Source of the DNA: Streptomyces albus subsp. albus | GTDB taxonomy: Bacteria; Actinomycetota; Actinomycetes; Streptomycetales; Streptomycetaceae | Assembly: GCF_000719865.1 (NCBI RefSeq) | Contig: NZ_JOID01000008.1 | Span: 434,001 to 498,000, forward strand | Direction: 5' to 3' | Length of the DNA: 64,000 nt | Part shown: positions 43,591 through 52,689 of the stretch, piece by piece | How positions within the stretch are numbered: position 1 is the first letter of the stretch | Layout of the letters: each line of letters starts with the position of its first letter | Position numbers and translations under genes: made by a program | Notes under the pieces: generated by a model | The model's database searches: none | Seen by the model: the letters and a program-made list of their open reading frames with translations, nothing else | Told to the model about the DNA's origin: nothing

Positions 43591-44610
43591 ATGAACGAAC
43601 GGCGAGGAGCGAGGGAGCCGATGCGCGACGCGGCGGTGACGGGAGCGGACCGGGACGGCCGGGCGGAGGACGGGGACGGCGCGCCGCCGGACGAGGCCGT
43701 CCGCGTGCGGGGCCTGCGCAAGTCCTACGGCACGGTCGAGGCGGTGCGCGGCCTCGATCTCACGGTGCGGCGCGGTGAGGTGTTCGCACTCCTCGGCCCG
43801 AACGGGGCCGGCAAGACCACCACGGTGGAGATCCTGGAGGGCCACCGGCACCGCGGCGGCGGCGAGGTGTCCGTCCTCGGCACCGACCCGGCGCGTGCGA
43901 CGGCGGCCTGGCGGGCGCGGGTCGGCCTGGTGCTGCAGACCTCGCGGATGCCGCCCGAACTGACCGTGCGGGAGCTGGTCACCCGGCAGGCCGGTTTCTA
44001 CCCGGCGCCGCGCGGCGTCGACGAGACGATCGAGCTCATCGGGCTGTCCGGCCAACGCGACCGCCGGGCGGGGCGGCTCTCCGGTGGGCAGCAGCGCCGG
44101 CTGGACGTGGCGCTGGCGCTGGTCGGCGACCCCGAGCTCGTCTTCCTCGACGAGCCCACCACGGGCTTCGACCCGGCGGCGCGCCGCCAGGCCTGGTCCA
44201 TGATCGAGACGGTGCGGGAACTCGGCAAGACCGTCCTCCTGACCACCCATTACCTGGACGAGGCCGAGGCCCTGGCCGACCGTCTCGCGGTCGTCGCCGA
44301 CGGCCGGGTCGTGGCGCTGGGGACCCCGGCCACGCTTGGCGGCCGGGAGACGATGCCCTGCGAGATCCGCTTCCGCCGCCCGGAGGGAATGCCCCCGGCC
44401 CTGCTGGCCGGCGCCGCCCCGGCGGCGGCCGGCGAGACGGTGACCCTGCGCACCCCGGACCCGGCCGGCCGGCTCGGTCCGCTCCTGGACTGGGCCCGTG
44501 ACAACGGCACCGGCCTGCCGGGCCTGGAGATACGCCGGCCGACGCTCGAAGACGTGTACCTGGCCGTCACCGAGGCCGCCCGCGCCCACCGTACGGAGGA
44601 GACCCGATGA
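43591..44610 (+). CDS. ABC transporter ATP-binding protein (drug-resistance type)
   Basis: 339 residues. Walker A GPNGAGKTT, signature LSGGQQRRLDVALAL, Walker B LVFLDEPTTGFDP and TTHYLDEAEALADR belong to the DrrA-type exporter ATPases. A C-terminal domain follows (residues 245-339). ATG 43591 has no ribosome binding site but stands eight bases after TAGCGT, so a leaderless message is possible. ATG 43621 with GAGGAG/GAGGGAG upstream is an alternative. The gene overlaps the next permease (ATGA). With the downstream two-component system it probably makes an antibiotic-response exporter; substrate unknown. Confidence 0.88.
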   Translation: MNERRGAREPMRDAAVTGADRDGRAEDGDGAPPDEAVRVRGLRKSYGTVEAVRGLDLTVRRGEVFALLGPNGAGKTTTVEILEGHRHRGGGEVSVLGTDPARATAAWRARVGLVLQTSRMPPELTVRELVTRQAGFYPAPRGVDETIELIGLSGQRDRRAGRLSGGQQRRLDVALALVGDPELVFLDEPTTGFDPAARRQAWSMIETVRELGKTVLLTTHYLDEAEALADRLAVVADGRVVALGTPATLGGRETMPCEIRFRRPEGMPPALLAGAAPAAAGETVTLRTPDPAGRLGPLLDWARDNGTGLPGLEIRRPTLEDVYLAVTEAARAHRTEETR

Positions 44611-45398
44611 GCAACCGCACCGCCGCGCTGCTGCTGCGCGAGACCGGCTGCGCGGCCCGGATCGCCGTGCGCGACCCGCAGACCACGTTCCTGGCCGTCG
44701 TCCTGCCGCTGCTGTACCTGCTCGTCATCGCCTCGATCTTCGACGGGGAGGAGGTCCATGCCCCGGACCGGTCGTGGCTGCTCGACGTGTCCACCATCAT
44801 GACCGCCTCCGTGGTGGTCATCGGAGTCGTCTCCGCGACGTTCCAGAACCTGACGATGACCCTCGTCGAGGACCGCGAGTACGGCGTGCTCAAGCGGCTG
44901 CGCTCCACACCGGTGCCCGCCCCGGTCTTCCTGGCGGGGCACGTGGTGACGGCCACCGTGCTGTCGCTGCTTCTCGCCGCGCTCGTCACCGCCCTGGGCG
45001 TGCTCGTCTTCGGCGTGCCGTTCCCGGGGACGCGCATCGTGGCCGGCGCCGTGACCGTGCTGGCCGGAGCGCTCGCCTGCGCCGTCGTGGCCTTCCCCTT
45101 CAGCGTTCTGGTCAGAAGGGCCTCCGCGTCACTCCCCATGGCGTTCGGAGCCGGGCTGGCGATGTTCTTCCTCTCCGGCAACTTCTTCCCCGGCAAGGAC
45201 CTGCCCGCCGCGATGGAGCGGGTGGCGGATCTCCTGCCGGTCCGGCACTTCTTCCTCGCCATGCTCACCGTGTTCGACCCGCACACCACCGGCGCCGGAT
45301 TCGAGTGGGGGCACCTGGCCGTGCTCGGGATCTGGGCGGTGGCGGGCGCGGTCCTCGGGAGCGTGTTCTTCCGCTGGACACCCACGGGAGACGAGTGA
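44607..45398 (+). CDS. ABC-2 type transporter permease
   Basis: 263 residues with six predicted helices (FLAVVLPLLYLLVIASIF, then VVIGVVSATFQNLTMTLVED, LSLLLAALVTALGVLVFGV, and others) and the ABC-2 cytoplasmic motif EDREYGVLKRLRSTPVP. It forms the membrane part of the exporter with the preceding ATPase. The ATG overlaps its stop (ATGA). It converges on the response-regulator gene 9 bases later. Confidence 0.9.
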   Translation: MSNRTAALLLRETGCAARIAVRDPQTTFLAVVLPLLYLLVIASIFDGEEVHAPDRSWLLDVSTIMTASVVVIGVVSATFQNLTMTLVEDREYGVLKRLRSTPVPAPVFLAGHVVTATVLSLLLAALVTALGVLVFGVPFPGTRIVAGAVTVLAGALACAVVAFPFSVLVRRASASLPMAFGAGLAMFFLSGNFFPGKDLPAAMERVADLLPVRHFFLAMLTVFDPHTTGAGFEWGHLAVLGIWAVAGAVLGSVFFRWTPTGDE

Positions 45399-45407
45399 AC
45401 CGGCGTC

Positions 45408-46076
45408 TCACCGGGGCGGTGTGACGCCCGCCCGGACGGCCAGCACCGCCAGCCGGACCCGGCCCTCGGCACCCGTCTTGGCCATCAGGCTGGAGACATG
45501 GGTCTTGACGGTGGTCACCCCGAGGTGCAGCCGCTCGGCGATCTCGCCGTTCGACAGCCCCGCGCCCAGCAGGGAGAGCACCTCGCGCTCGCGCTCCGTG
45601 AGACCGGCGGGCAATGACCCGGATGCGCCGGACCGCCGCTCGCCCTCCCCGCTCCTCGCCTCCACGGCCCGGCCGACGAGGCGGCGCAGCACGGAGGTGC
45701 TGAACGGGTCGTCCCCTCGCGTGGCGCGCCGGATGCCGTCCAGCAGTTCGGCCGGTGCGGCGTCCTTGACGAGGAAGCCGCACGCGCCCGCGGCGAGCGC
45801 CGGGTAGAGGTGGTCGTCGTCGTCGAAGGTGGTCAGCGCGACGACCCGGGTGGCCGGGCGGGCGGCCAGGATCCGGCCGGTCGCGGTGATGCCGTCGACG
45901 AGGGGCATGCGCAGATCCATGAGGACCACGTCGGGCGCCAGCTCCCCGGCGAGCCGGACCGCCTCGCGCCCGTTCTCGGCCTCGCCGGCGACCCGCACAT
46001 CGGGGGCGGCCTCGCAGAGCATCCGCAGCCCGGCGCGGACCAGCCGCTGGTCGTCCACGAGCAGCACGCGGATCAC
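45408..46076 (-). CDS. NarL/LuxR-type response regulator
   Basis: 222 residues. The receiver domain has Asp8/Asp9, the phosphorylation site Asp54 in VVLMDLRMP, Thr in ALTTFDDDD and Lys in FLVKDAA. The C-terminal LuxR helix-turn-helix reads LTEREREVLSLLGAGLSNGE, then TVKTHVSSLMAKTG. The ATG overlaps the stop of the histidine kinase gene by four bases, so they form a cognate pair. It probably controls the convergent ABC exporter; no operator is identified. Confidence 0.95.
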   Translation of the reverse strand: MIRVLLVDDQRLVRAGLRMLCEAAPDVRVAGEAENGREAVRLAGELAPDVVLMDLRMPLVDGITATGRILAARPATRVVALTTFDDDDHLYPALAAGACGFLVKDAAPAELLDGIRRATRGDDPFSTSVLRRLVGRAVEARSGEGERRSGASGSLPAGLTEREREVLSLLGAGLSNGEIAERLHLGVTTVKTHVSSLMAKTGAEGRVRLAVLAVRAGVTPPR

Positions 46077-47434
46077 GGGCGGACCCCCGCCTCGCGCCGG
46101 TCCCCGTCCCGCGCCCCGCCCGGACGGGCGGGGTCCCCGGGGAGCGCCGGGCCGGCCGCACTGCCCGGGCCGGCCGGGTCCCCGCGGTCGGCCGGGTCGC
46201 CGGGGTCGGCCGGGTCGCCGGGAGCGGCTGCATCGGCCGGATCGGCCGGGAGTTCGGCGGTGAGGTGCCAGCCGTCGCCGGCCGGTCCCGCTCGCAGCGA
46301 TCCGCCGAGCAGCCGGACCCGCTCCCGCATCCCGACCAGCCCGAGACCCGTCCCGGACGGTGCGGGCACGCTCCGTCCGTCACCGCCCGCCGGCCCGTCG
46401 TCCCGGAGGTCCAGGCGGACGGCGCCCGCCCCGGTCATCCGCACCGACACCACGGCGCGGGCCGAGGGACCGGCGTGCCGGGCGACGTTGGCCAGGCCCT
46501 CCTGCACCAGCCGCAGCACGGCGAGGCCGCGCACCGCGTCGAGGCCGCCGATCTCCGGATCCGCCGACTCCTCGACGTCCAGCCCGGACCGCCGGCTGTG
46601 TTCGACCACCGTGCGCAGGGCTGCGGGCAGCCCGCCGGGGACCGGGGGCAGGGCCTCCCCGCCGTCCCCGGGCAGCTGCCCCGGGTCGCGGAGGACGGCC
46701 ACCAGGCGGCGGAGGTCGGCCAGGGCGGCCGTACCGGTGGTGTGCAGGTCGTCGAGGACGCCGGTCACCCGCTCGTCCGTGACCGGCAGCGTGTGCCGGG
46801 CCACCCCCACCCGCAGCACCATGGAGGAGACGTGGTGGGCCACCAGGTCGTGCAGTTCCCGGGCGATCGCGGCGCGTTCGGCCACCCGTGCGGCGCGGAC
46901 CCGCAGCTCCCGGCTGTGCCGCTCCTCCTCCGCGTGCTTGCGGGCATGCCAGGCGGCCTGGCGGGCGGCGCGGACCGAACCGCCCAGCAGCAGCGGGCCG
47001 AGGACGGTCACCGCCACCCGGTAGAGCAGCGGGGGCAGCTCCGCGGGCATCCCTTCGGCCGTGTGGACGACATACACGGCGGTCAGGGCGGCACCACCGA
47101 TCAGCGCCCGCGGCCACGGCCGCCGGACCGCCAGCTCCAGCAGGGCGAAACCGGCGAGGTACTTCACCACGGCCGCCGGCCCGTGGGCGAAGCTTCCGCC
47201 GTACGCGTCCGCGGCGAGCAGCAGGGCCGCCTGGCCGAGCGCGGTGCCCAGCGGCCGGACGGCGCCGAACATCCCGATCGCCACCGTGGCGAGCGCGAAG
47301 CCCCAGTCGGCCGCCGACGGCCCGGGGCCGCTCCGCAGCAGCAGGAGATATCCGGTGGTGACCAGGAGCAGGATGACGAGGCGCGGTATCACGTGTGGCT
47401 TGTCAAGGACGCGATCGGGCCATGAGGGCGACAC
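46073..47434 (-). CDS. sensor histidine kinase (HisKA_3 type)
   Basis: 453 residues. The N-terminal half has about five to six membrane helices without a large external loop, suggesting sensing within the membrane. Then comes a HisKA_3 dimerisation domain with His195 in ERAAIARELHDLVAHHVSSM, and an HATPase domain (VLRLVQEGLANVARHAG, then GTGLGLVGMRERVRLLGG). The C-terminus is a GDPADPGDPAD-type low-complexity tail of about 45 residues coming from imperfect DNA repeats near 46165-46245. GTG 47434 has GAGGA upstream. Partner of the adjacent response regulator. Confidence 0.92.
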   Translation of the reverse strand: MSPSWPDRVLDKPHVIPRLVILLLVTTGYLLLLRSGPGPSAADWGFALATVAIGMFGAVRPLGTALGQAALLLAADAYGGSFAHGPAAVVKYLAGFALLELAVRRPWPRALIGGAALTAVYVVHTAEGMPAELPPLLYRVAVTVLGPLLLGGSVRAARQAAWHARKHAEEERHSRELRVRAARVAERAAIARELHDLVAHHVSSMVLRVGVARHTLPVTDERVTGVLDDLHTTGTAALADLRRLVAVLRDPGQLPGDGGEALPPVPGGLPAALRTVVEHSRRSGLDVEESADPEIGGLDAVRGLAVLRLVQEGLANVARHAGPSARAVVSVRMTGAGAVRLDLRDDGPAGGDGRSVPAPSGTGLGLVGMRERVRLLGGSLRAGPAGDGWHLTAELPADPADAAAPGDPADPGDPADRGDPAGPGSAAGPALPGDPARPGGARDGDRREAGVRP

Positions 47435-47748
47435 GCCCCGATCCTCGCACACACGTGCCGTACTCCAGGGGGCCCCGATGACGTCCGCCGCCGCCGTCGT
47501 GGGCCGGCTTCCCCCGCGTTGGCGCCGCCACCCACCCGTCCGCCCGGTCGCGGGGCGGGCGGGCGGTCCCGTGACCCGGGAGTCCCGGTACCCGTCGTGC
47601 CCGCCGCGGTCCCGTCGACTCCGTCCCGTCGAACGGGGACCCGCCGCGGAACCGCGGACCGCCGAGGCCGATGACCGCCGCGACGAGAAGTGCCGCGACG
47701 AGAGCGGCGGCCGCACCTGACCTGCCGGGCGGTGGTGCCGAGGCACTC
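47435..47748. other. 314-bp region upstream of the histidine kinase gene
   Basis: Between the kinase start and the 3' end of the alpha-galactosidase gene (same strand). No gene or strong hairpin is visible; it should contain the promoter of the two-component system. Confidence 0.5.
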
Positions 47749-49977
47749 TCACACGCGCACCGCGCGCAGCAGCACCAGCCGCTCCGGGAACAGCACAGGC
47801 GCCTGCAGCCCCGCCGTCGCGAGCACCCGCCCGGGCAGTTCGACGCCCTCAGGGGTCCACCACGGCAGCCCGGCGCCCCACCGGTGCGCGTTGCCGTCGG
47901 GTACGTCGCCGGGGGGCTGCGGGCGCACCCGGTAGACGGTGTCCGGGTCCAGGCCGGGCAGCCGCACCGCGCCCGTCGGGTAGTTCGCCGAGGTGGCGGT
48001 GGCCACCAGGGCGTAGAGCGCCTCGGAGCCGTCCCCGGCGACCACGCCGTGCAGCTCGTGGGCGGGATCCGGGTGGTCGGCGTGCACGGCGGTGCCCGAG
48101 TGCAGCAGCGGGCGCAGCTCCTTGTAGAGCGCGACCCACTCGGCCAGCCGTGCGACCTCCGCCGGTTCGGCCCGCGTCAGGTCCCACTCGATGCCGAAGT
48201 GGCCGAAGAGGGCGGTTCCGGCGCGGAAGTCCACGGGGTGGCGGCGGTCGGTGGTGTGGGCGGTGCCGGAGCCGACATGGGTGCCCATCAGCTCCAGCGG
48301 GATCAGGGTGTTGGTCCAGCGCTGGATCCGCTGCCGCTCCAGGGCGTCGATGCAGTCGGACACCCACACCCGGTCGGTGCGCTCCAGGATGGCGAGGTCG
48401 ACGCGGGCGCCGCCGGAGGAGCAGGACTCGATCTCCACGCCCGGGTGGCGGCGGCGCAGCTCGTCGAGGAGCCGGTAGACGGCGAGGGTCTGGCCGTGCA
48501 CTCCGGCGCGCCCGGTGGGGCGGTGGCCGGCCTCCACCAGATCGCGGTTGTGGTCCCACTTGAGGTAGCCGATGGGGTAGGTGGTCAGCAGCTCGTCCAG
48601 TCGCCGGAAGATGTACGCGTACGCCTCCGGCCGGGCCAGGTCGAGCACCTGCTGGGAGCGGGCGGCGCCGGGGAGCCGGCCGTCACCGGCCGCCATGATC
48701 CAGTCGGGGTGGGCGCGGGCCAGGTCCGAGTCCTCGTTGATCATCTCCGGCTCCACCCAGAGCCCGAACTCCATCCCCAGGCCGGTCACATGGTCCGTCA
48801 GCGGGCCCAGTCCGTCCGGCCAGACCTCGTCGGAGACGTACCAGTCGCCGAGGCCCCGCCGGTCGTCGCGGCGGGAGCCGAACCAGCCGTCGTCGAGGAC
48901 GAAGCGCTCGGCGCCCACCGCGGCCGCCGCGTCAGCCAGTTCACGCAGCCGGGCCAGGTCGTGGTCGAAGTAAACGGCCTCCCAGGTGTTCACCACCACG
49001 GGGCGCGGGGAGGAGGGGTGGTGCGCGCGGGCGCGCAGGTGGCGGTGGAAGCGGGCCGACAGCTCGTCCAGACCGGTGCCGTGGGAGCCGTACTGCCACG
49101 GACTGGTGTACGACTCCCCGGGCGCGAGCACCACCTCGCCGGGGAGCAGCAGTTCACCGGAGCCGAGCAGCGACACGGCGTGGAAGGTGCGCTCCGCGAA
49201 GGTGCGGTGGTTGCCGGACCAGGCAGTGTGCACGCCCCAGACCTCACCCGAGCGGTTGCCGAAGCCGGCGCTTCCGGCGACCAGCAGATACGCGGCGTCG
49301 TATCCGGTGCGGCCGGTGCGGTTCTCGCGCATCCGCAGGCCCTGGGTGAAGGCGGTGCGCTGCGGGCCGCGCTCGCGCAGATGACGGCCGGTGAAGTCGA
49401 GCAGCTCGGTCGCCTCGGCGGGTACGGGCAGCGTGAGGTTGACGGCGTCGACGGTGTAGGGGGTGGAGCCGTGGTTGGTCACGGCGGCGCGCTGGCGCAC
49501 CAGCCCCGAGGGGGTGAGCTCGATGGTGAGTTCGAGACCCAGCCCGGCGGTGCCGTCGGCCGCCCGCACGGTGAGCCGGCCGCCGCCGTCGGCGCCCAAC
49601 CCGCTCTCCCCGGGCGCCGGTTCGGTGTGCGTGACGCGGAAGGCGGGGGAGAAGTCCGTGCCGTCGCGGTGGCCGGAGAGCCCCGGGGTACCCAGCCAGC
49701 CGGCCGACTGCTCGGGCAGCACCGCGACCTCCACCGGCCCGTCGACGGAGAAGCCGATGGGCTGGCAGCGGCGGGCGAGCCGCAGTGCGTCGAGCTGTGC
49801 GCTGTCCAGTCCGCCGAGGTCGGGTCCCCAGTGCAGCACCCGGGGGAGGGTGCCGCCGGAGAGGTCGAGGACGAGGCTCACCCCGGCCGCGCGCAGGTGC
49901 GCGAGACCGGAGGCCGGCGGTCCGGACGGTTCAGGCGCTCCGGGCGGTCCGGGGGGTGGGAACGGTGCGGCGGTCAT
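47749..49977 (-). CDS. alpha-galactosidase (GH36)
   Basis: 742 residues, the usual size for bacterial GH36. It removes alpha-1,6-galactose from raffinose-type sugars or galactomannan oligosaccharides. An N-terminal beta-sandwich (to about 300) precedes the barrel with VVNTWEAVYFDHDL, FVLDDGWFGSRRDDRRGLGD, nucleophile Asp475 in YLKWDHNRD, the SCSSGGARVDLAIL motif and acid/base Asp541 in WVSDCIDALERQRIQ. No signal peptide, so it is intracellular and acts on imported oligosaccharides. ATG 49977 is preferred (AAGGA five bases upstream); an ATG two codons earlier has no spacing. Divergent from the beta-mannosidase gene. Confidence 0.93.
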   Translation of the reverse strand: MTAAPFPPPGPPGAPEPSGPPASGLAHLRAAGVSLVLDLSGGTLPRVLHWGPDLGGLDSAQLDALRLARRCQPIGFSVDGPVEVAVLPEQSAGWLGTPGLSGHRDGTDFSPAFRVTHTEPAPGESGLGADGGGRLTVRAADGTAGLGLELTIELTPSGLVRQRAAVTNHGSTPYTVDAVNLTLPVPAEATELLDFTGRHLRERGPQRTAFTQGLRMRENRTGRTGYDAAYLLVAGSAGFGNRSGEVWGVHTAWSGNHRTFAERTFHAVSLLGSGELLLPGEVVLAPGESYTSPWQYGSHGTGLDELSARFHRHLRARAHHPSSPRPVVVNTWEAVYFDHDLARLRELADAAAAVGAERFVLDDGWFGSRRDDRRGLGDWYVSDEVWPDGLGPLTDHVTGLGMEFGLWVEPEMINEDSDLARAHPDWIMAAGDGRLPGAARSQQVLDLARPEAYAYIFRRLDELLTTYPIGYLKWDHNRDLVEAGHRPTGRAGVHGQTLAVYRLLDELRRRHPGVEIESCSSGGARVDLAILERTDRVWVSDCIDALERQRIQRWTNTLIPLELMGTHVGSGTAHTTDRRHPVDFRAGTALFGHFGIEWDLTRAEPAEVARLAEWVALYKELRPLLHSGTAVHADHPDPAHELHGVVAGDGSEALYALVATATSANYPTGAVRLPGLDPDTVYRVRPQPPGDVPDGNAHRWGAGLPWWTPEGVELPGRVLATAGLQAPVLFPERLVLLRAVRV

Positions 49978-50065
49978 CTGCATCCTTGCCTGTCGGTCGC
50001 CTGCCTGCGCGTCTGCGCGTCTGCCTGGCTGTCTGCCGGTTGCCGGGGGAACGGCCACCACGCTG

Positions 50066-50096
50066 TTGACTTACTTAATTCAGTGTCGTAAGAATC
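50066..50096. promoter_or_regulatory. promoter/operator between alpha-galactosidase and beta-mannosidase genes
   Basis: TTGACT (50066-50071), a 17-bp spacer and TAAGAA (50089-50094) make a plus-strand promoter for the beta-mannosidase gene. The block equals the ABC-importer promoter at 25 of 31 positions. Within it CTTA (50074-50077) and TAAG (50089-50092) are inverted halves. Its place between divergent genes, 89 bp from the alpha-galactosidase start and 104 bp from the beta-mannosidase start, lets one bound regulator control both. Confidence 0.72.
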
Positions 50097-50199
50097 CACC
50101 ACGACCCCGGCCCGCACAAGAGGACGCACCAGCCGCATCCCCTCGTCCCCGCGGGCGCCCGCCGCCCGCCGCGCGGACCCGACCCTGGAGTGATCGAGG

Positions 50200-52689
50200 A
50201 TGATCCGTCAGACCCTGCACGAGGGATGGCAGTTGACGGCCGCCGCGGGTCCGGTGCCCGCGGACGTGGCCGGCCGGAGCGTCCCCGCCCGGGTGCCCGG
50301 CAGCGCCCACCTCGATCTGCTGGCCGCCGGCCTGATCAACGACCCCTACCTCGACCGCACGGAAGAGGAACTGGTCTGGGCGCACCGCACCGACTGGCGC
50401 TACACGACCACCTTCGACGCGGAGGCGGCGCGCCCCGGCGAGCGCGTCGACCTCGCCTTCGACGGGCTCGACACCGTCGCCGCCGTCGAGCTGAACGGCC
50501 GGCTGCTGGGCCGCACCGCCAACATGCACCGCTCCTACCGCTTCGACGTCCGCGAGGACCTCCGCGAGGGTGCCAACGAGCTGGTGGTCACCTTCCGCTC
50601 CGCCCTTGAGCATGCCGAGGAGATCGAACAGCGGCTCGGCCGGCGCGACCACGTCTATCCGCACCCCTTCAACATGGTCCGCAAGATGGCCTGCAGCTTC
50701 GGCTGGGACTGGGGACCGGACCTGCAGACGGCCGGCATCTGGAAGCCCGTCCGCCTGGAGCGCTGGACCACGGCCCGCATCCACCGGCTGCGGCCGCTCG
50801 TCACCGTCGGCCCGGACGGCACCGGCCGCGTCGAACTCCACGCGGACATCGAGCACGCCGACCCGGCCGCCCCGCGCGAGCTGCGGCTGACCGCCACCGT
50901 CGCCGGCCGGGAGGGCGGCGTCACCGTCCCCGCCGGGGAGACCTCCGCGGTGCTCACCCTGGACGTCCCCGGCGTCCGCCTGTGGTGGCCCGCCGGCTAC
51001 GGCGACCAGCCGCTGTACGAGCTGGGCGCCGAGCTCCGCGCGGGCGGCGGCGGCCCGGCCCTCGACGCGGCCTCCCGCCGCGTCGGCTTCCGCACCGTCA
51101 CCGTCGACACCGCGCCCGACGAGACGGGCACCCCCTTCACCATCACGGTCAACGGCACCCCCGTCTTCGCCAAGGGCGCCAACTGGATCCCGGACGACCA
51201 TTTCCTCACCCGCGTCACCCGCGTCACCCGCGAGCGCGTCACCCGCCGCGTCGAGCAGGCCCTCGGCGCGCACATGAACCTGCTGCGGGTCTGGGGCGGC
51301 GGCATCTACGAGACCGAGGACTTCTACGACGTCTGCGACGAGCGCGGCGTCCTCGTCTGGCAGGACTTCCCGTTCGCCTGCGCCTCCTACCCCGAGGAGG
51401 AGCCGCTGTGGAGCGAGGTCGAGGCCGAGGCCCGGGAGAACGTCGCCCGGCTCTCCTCGCACGCCTCGCTCGCCCTCTGGAACGGCGCCAACGAGAACAT
51501 GTGGGGCTACCGCGACTGGGGCTGGCCGGAGCAGCTCCGGGGCCGCACCTGGGGCCTGCGCTACTACACCGAGCTGCTGCCGTCGGTCGTCGCCGAGCTC
51601 GACCCGACCCGCTTCTACTCCGCCAACAGCCCGTACAACCCCGGCATCCCGCTCGACGAGCTCCACCCCAACGACGAGAACCACGGCACCCGGCACGAGT
51701 GGCGGGTGTGGAACGAGCGCGACTACACCGCCTACCGCGACCACATCCCGCGCTTCTGCTCCGAGTTCGGCTTCCAGGGGCCGCCCACCTGGGCCACCCT
51801 CACCGGCTGGGTGCACGACGAGCCCCTGACGCCCGCCTCCCCGTCCTTCCTGCTCCACCAGAAGGCCGAGGACGGCAACGGCAAGCTCGACCGCGGCTTC
51901 GCCCCGCACCTCCCCCCGCCCGCGACGTTCGCGGACTGGCACTGGACGACCCAGCTCAACCAGGCCCGCGCCGTCGCCTTCGGCGTCGAACACTTCCGCT
52001 CCTGGTGGCCGCGCACCGCCGGCAGTGTCGTCTGGCAGCTCAACGACTGCTGGCCGGTCACCTCCTGGGCGGCCGTCGACGGCGACGGGCGCCCCAAGCC
52101 GCTCTGGTACGCGCTGAAGCACGCCTACGCGCCCCGGCTGCTCACCCTCCAGCCGCGCGACGGCGCGACCGTGCTGATCGCGGTGAACGACACGGCCGGA
52201 CCCTGGACGGGCACCGTGCGGGCGGAGCGGCAGGCGTTCGACGGCACCGTGCTGGGCACGGCTAGGATCGAACTGGACGTGAAGCCCCGGTCGGCCGCCC
52301 CGTACGCCCTCCCCGAGTCCCTGCTCACGCCCGCCGATCCCGCTCAGGAGGTGCTCGTGCTGACGTGTGACGACGCGCGCGCCGTCCACCTCTTCCGGGA
52401 GGACGTCGAACTGGCCTACGACCCCGCGCCGTTGACGGCGAAGGCGGTCGCCGTGCCCGGCGGCTACCGCGTCGACGTCACCGCGACCTCCTTCGCGCGC
52501 GACGTGGCCGTGCTGGCCGACCGGCTCGCGCCCGACGCCGAGGTGGACGACATGCTGGTGGCGATCCCCGCGGGCGAGACGCACTCCTTCACCGTGCGCA
52601 CCGCCGCCCGGCTCGACCCGGAGCGGCTGACCGGGCCGCTGGTGCTGCGCAGCGCCAACGCCCTCCACGCTCCGGCGGTGTCTTCCTGA
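50200..52689 (+). CDS. beta-mannosidase (GH2)
   Basis: 829 residues, matching the family. It releases beta-mannose from manno-oligosaccharides. The N-terminal jelly-roll (LHEGWQLTAAAGPVPADVAG, VWAHRTDWRYTTTFD) and FSFGWDWGP-like motif CSFGWDWGPDLQTAGIWKP are followed by a barrel with NWIPDDHFLTR, MNLLRVWGGGIYE, the acid/base Glu432 in NGANENMWGY and the nucleophile Glu522 in FCSEFGFQG. No signal peptide, so cytoplasmic. GGAG nine bases before the ATG. The next gene starts directly at its stop (TGA then GTG). Confidence 0.94.
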   Translation: MIRQTLHEGWQLTAAAGPVPADVAGRSVPARVPGSAHLDLLAAGLINDPYLDRTEEELVWAHRTDWRYTTTFDAEAARPGERVDLAFDGLDTVAAVELNGRLLGRTANMHRSYRFDVREDLREGANELVVTFRSALEHAEEIEQRLGRRDHVYPHPFNMVRKMACSFGWDWGPDLQTAGIWKPVRLERWTTARIHRLRPLVTVGPDGTGRVELHADIEHADPAAPRELRLTATVAGREGGVTVPAGETSAVLTLDVPGVRLWWPAGYGDQPLYELGAELRAGGGGPALDAASRRVGFRTVTVDTAPDETGTPFTITVNGTPVFAKGANWIPDDHFLTRVTRVTRERVTRRVEQALGAHMNLLRVWGGGIYETEDFYDVCDERGVLVWQDFPFACASYPEEEPLWSEVEAEARENVARLSSHASLALWNGANENMWGYRDWGWPEQLRGRTWGLRYYTELLPSVVAELDPTRFYSANSPYNPGIPLDELHPNDENHGTRHEWRVWNERDYTAYRDHIPRFCSEFGFQGPPTWATLTGWVHDEPLTPASPSFLLHQKAEDGNGKLDRGFAPHLPPPATFADWHWTTQLNQARAVAFGVEHFRSWWPRTAGSVVWQLNDCWPVTSWAAVDGDGRPKPLWYALKHAYAPRLLTLQPRDGATVLIAVNDTAGPWTGTVRAERQAFDGTVLGTARIELDVKPRSAAPYALPESLLTPADPAQEVLVLTCDDARAVHLFREDVELAYDPAPLTAKAVAVPGGYRVDVTATSFARDVAVLADRLAPDAEVDDMLVAIPAGETHSFTVRTAARLDPERLTGPLVLRSANALHAPAVSS

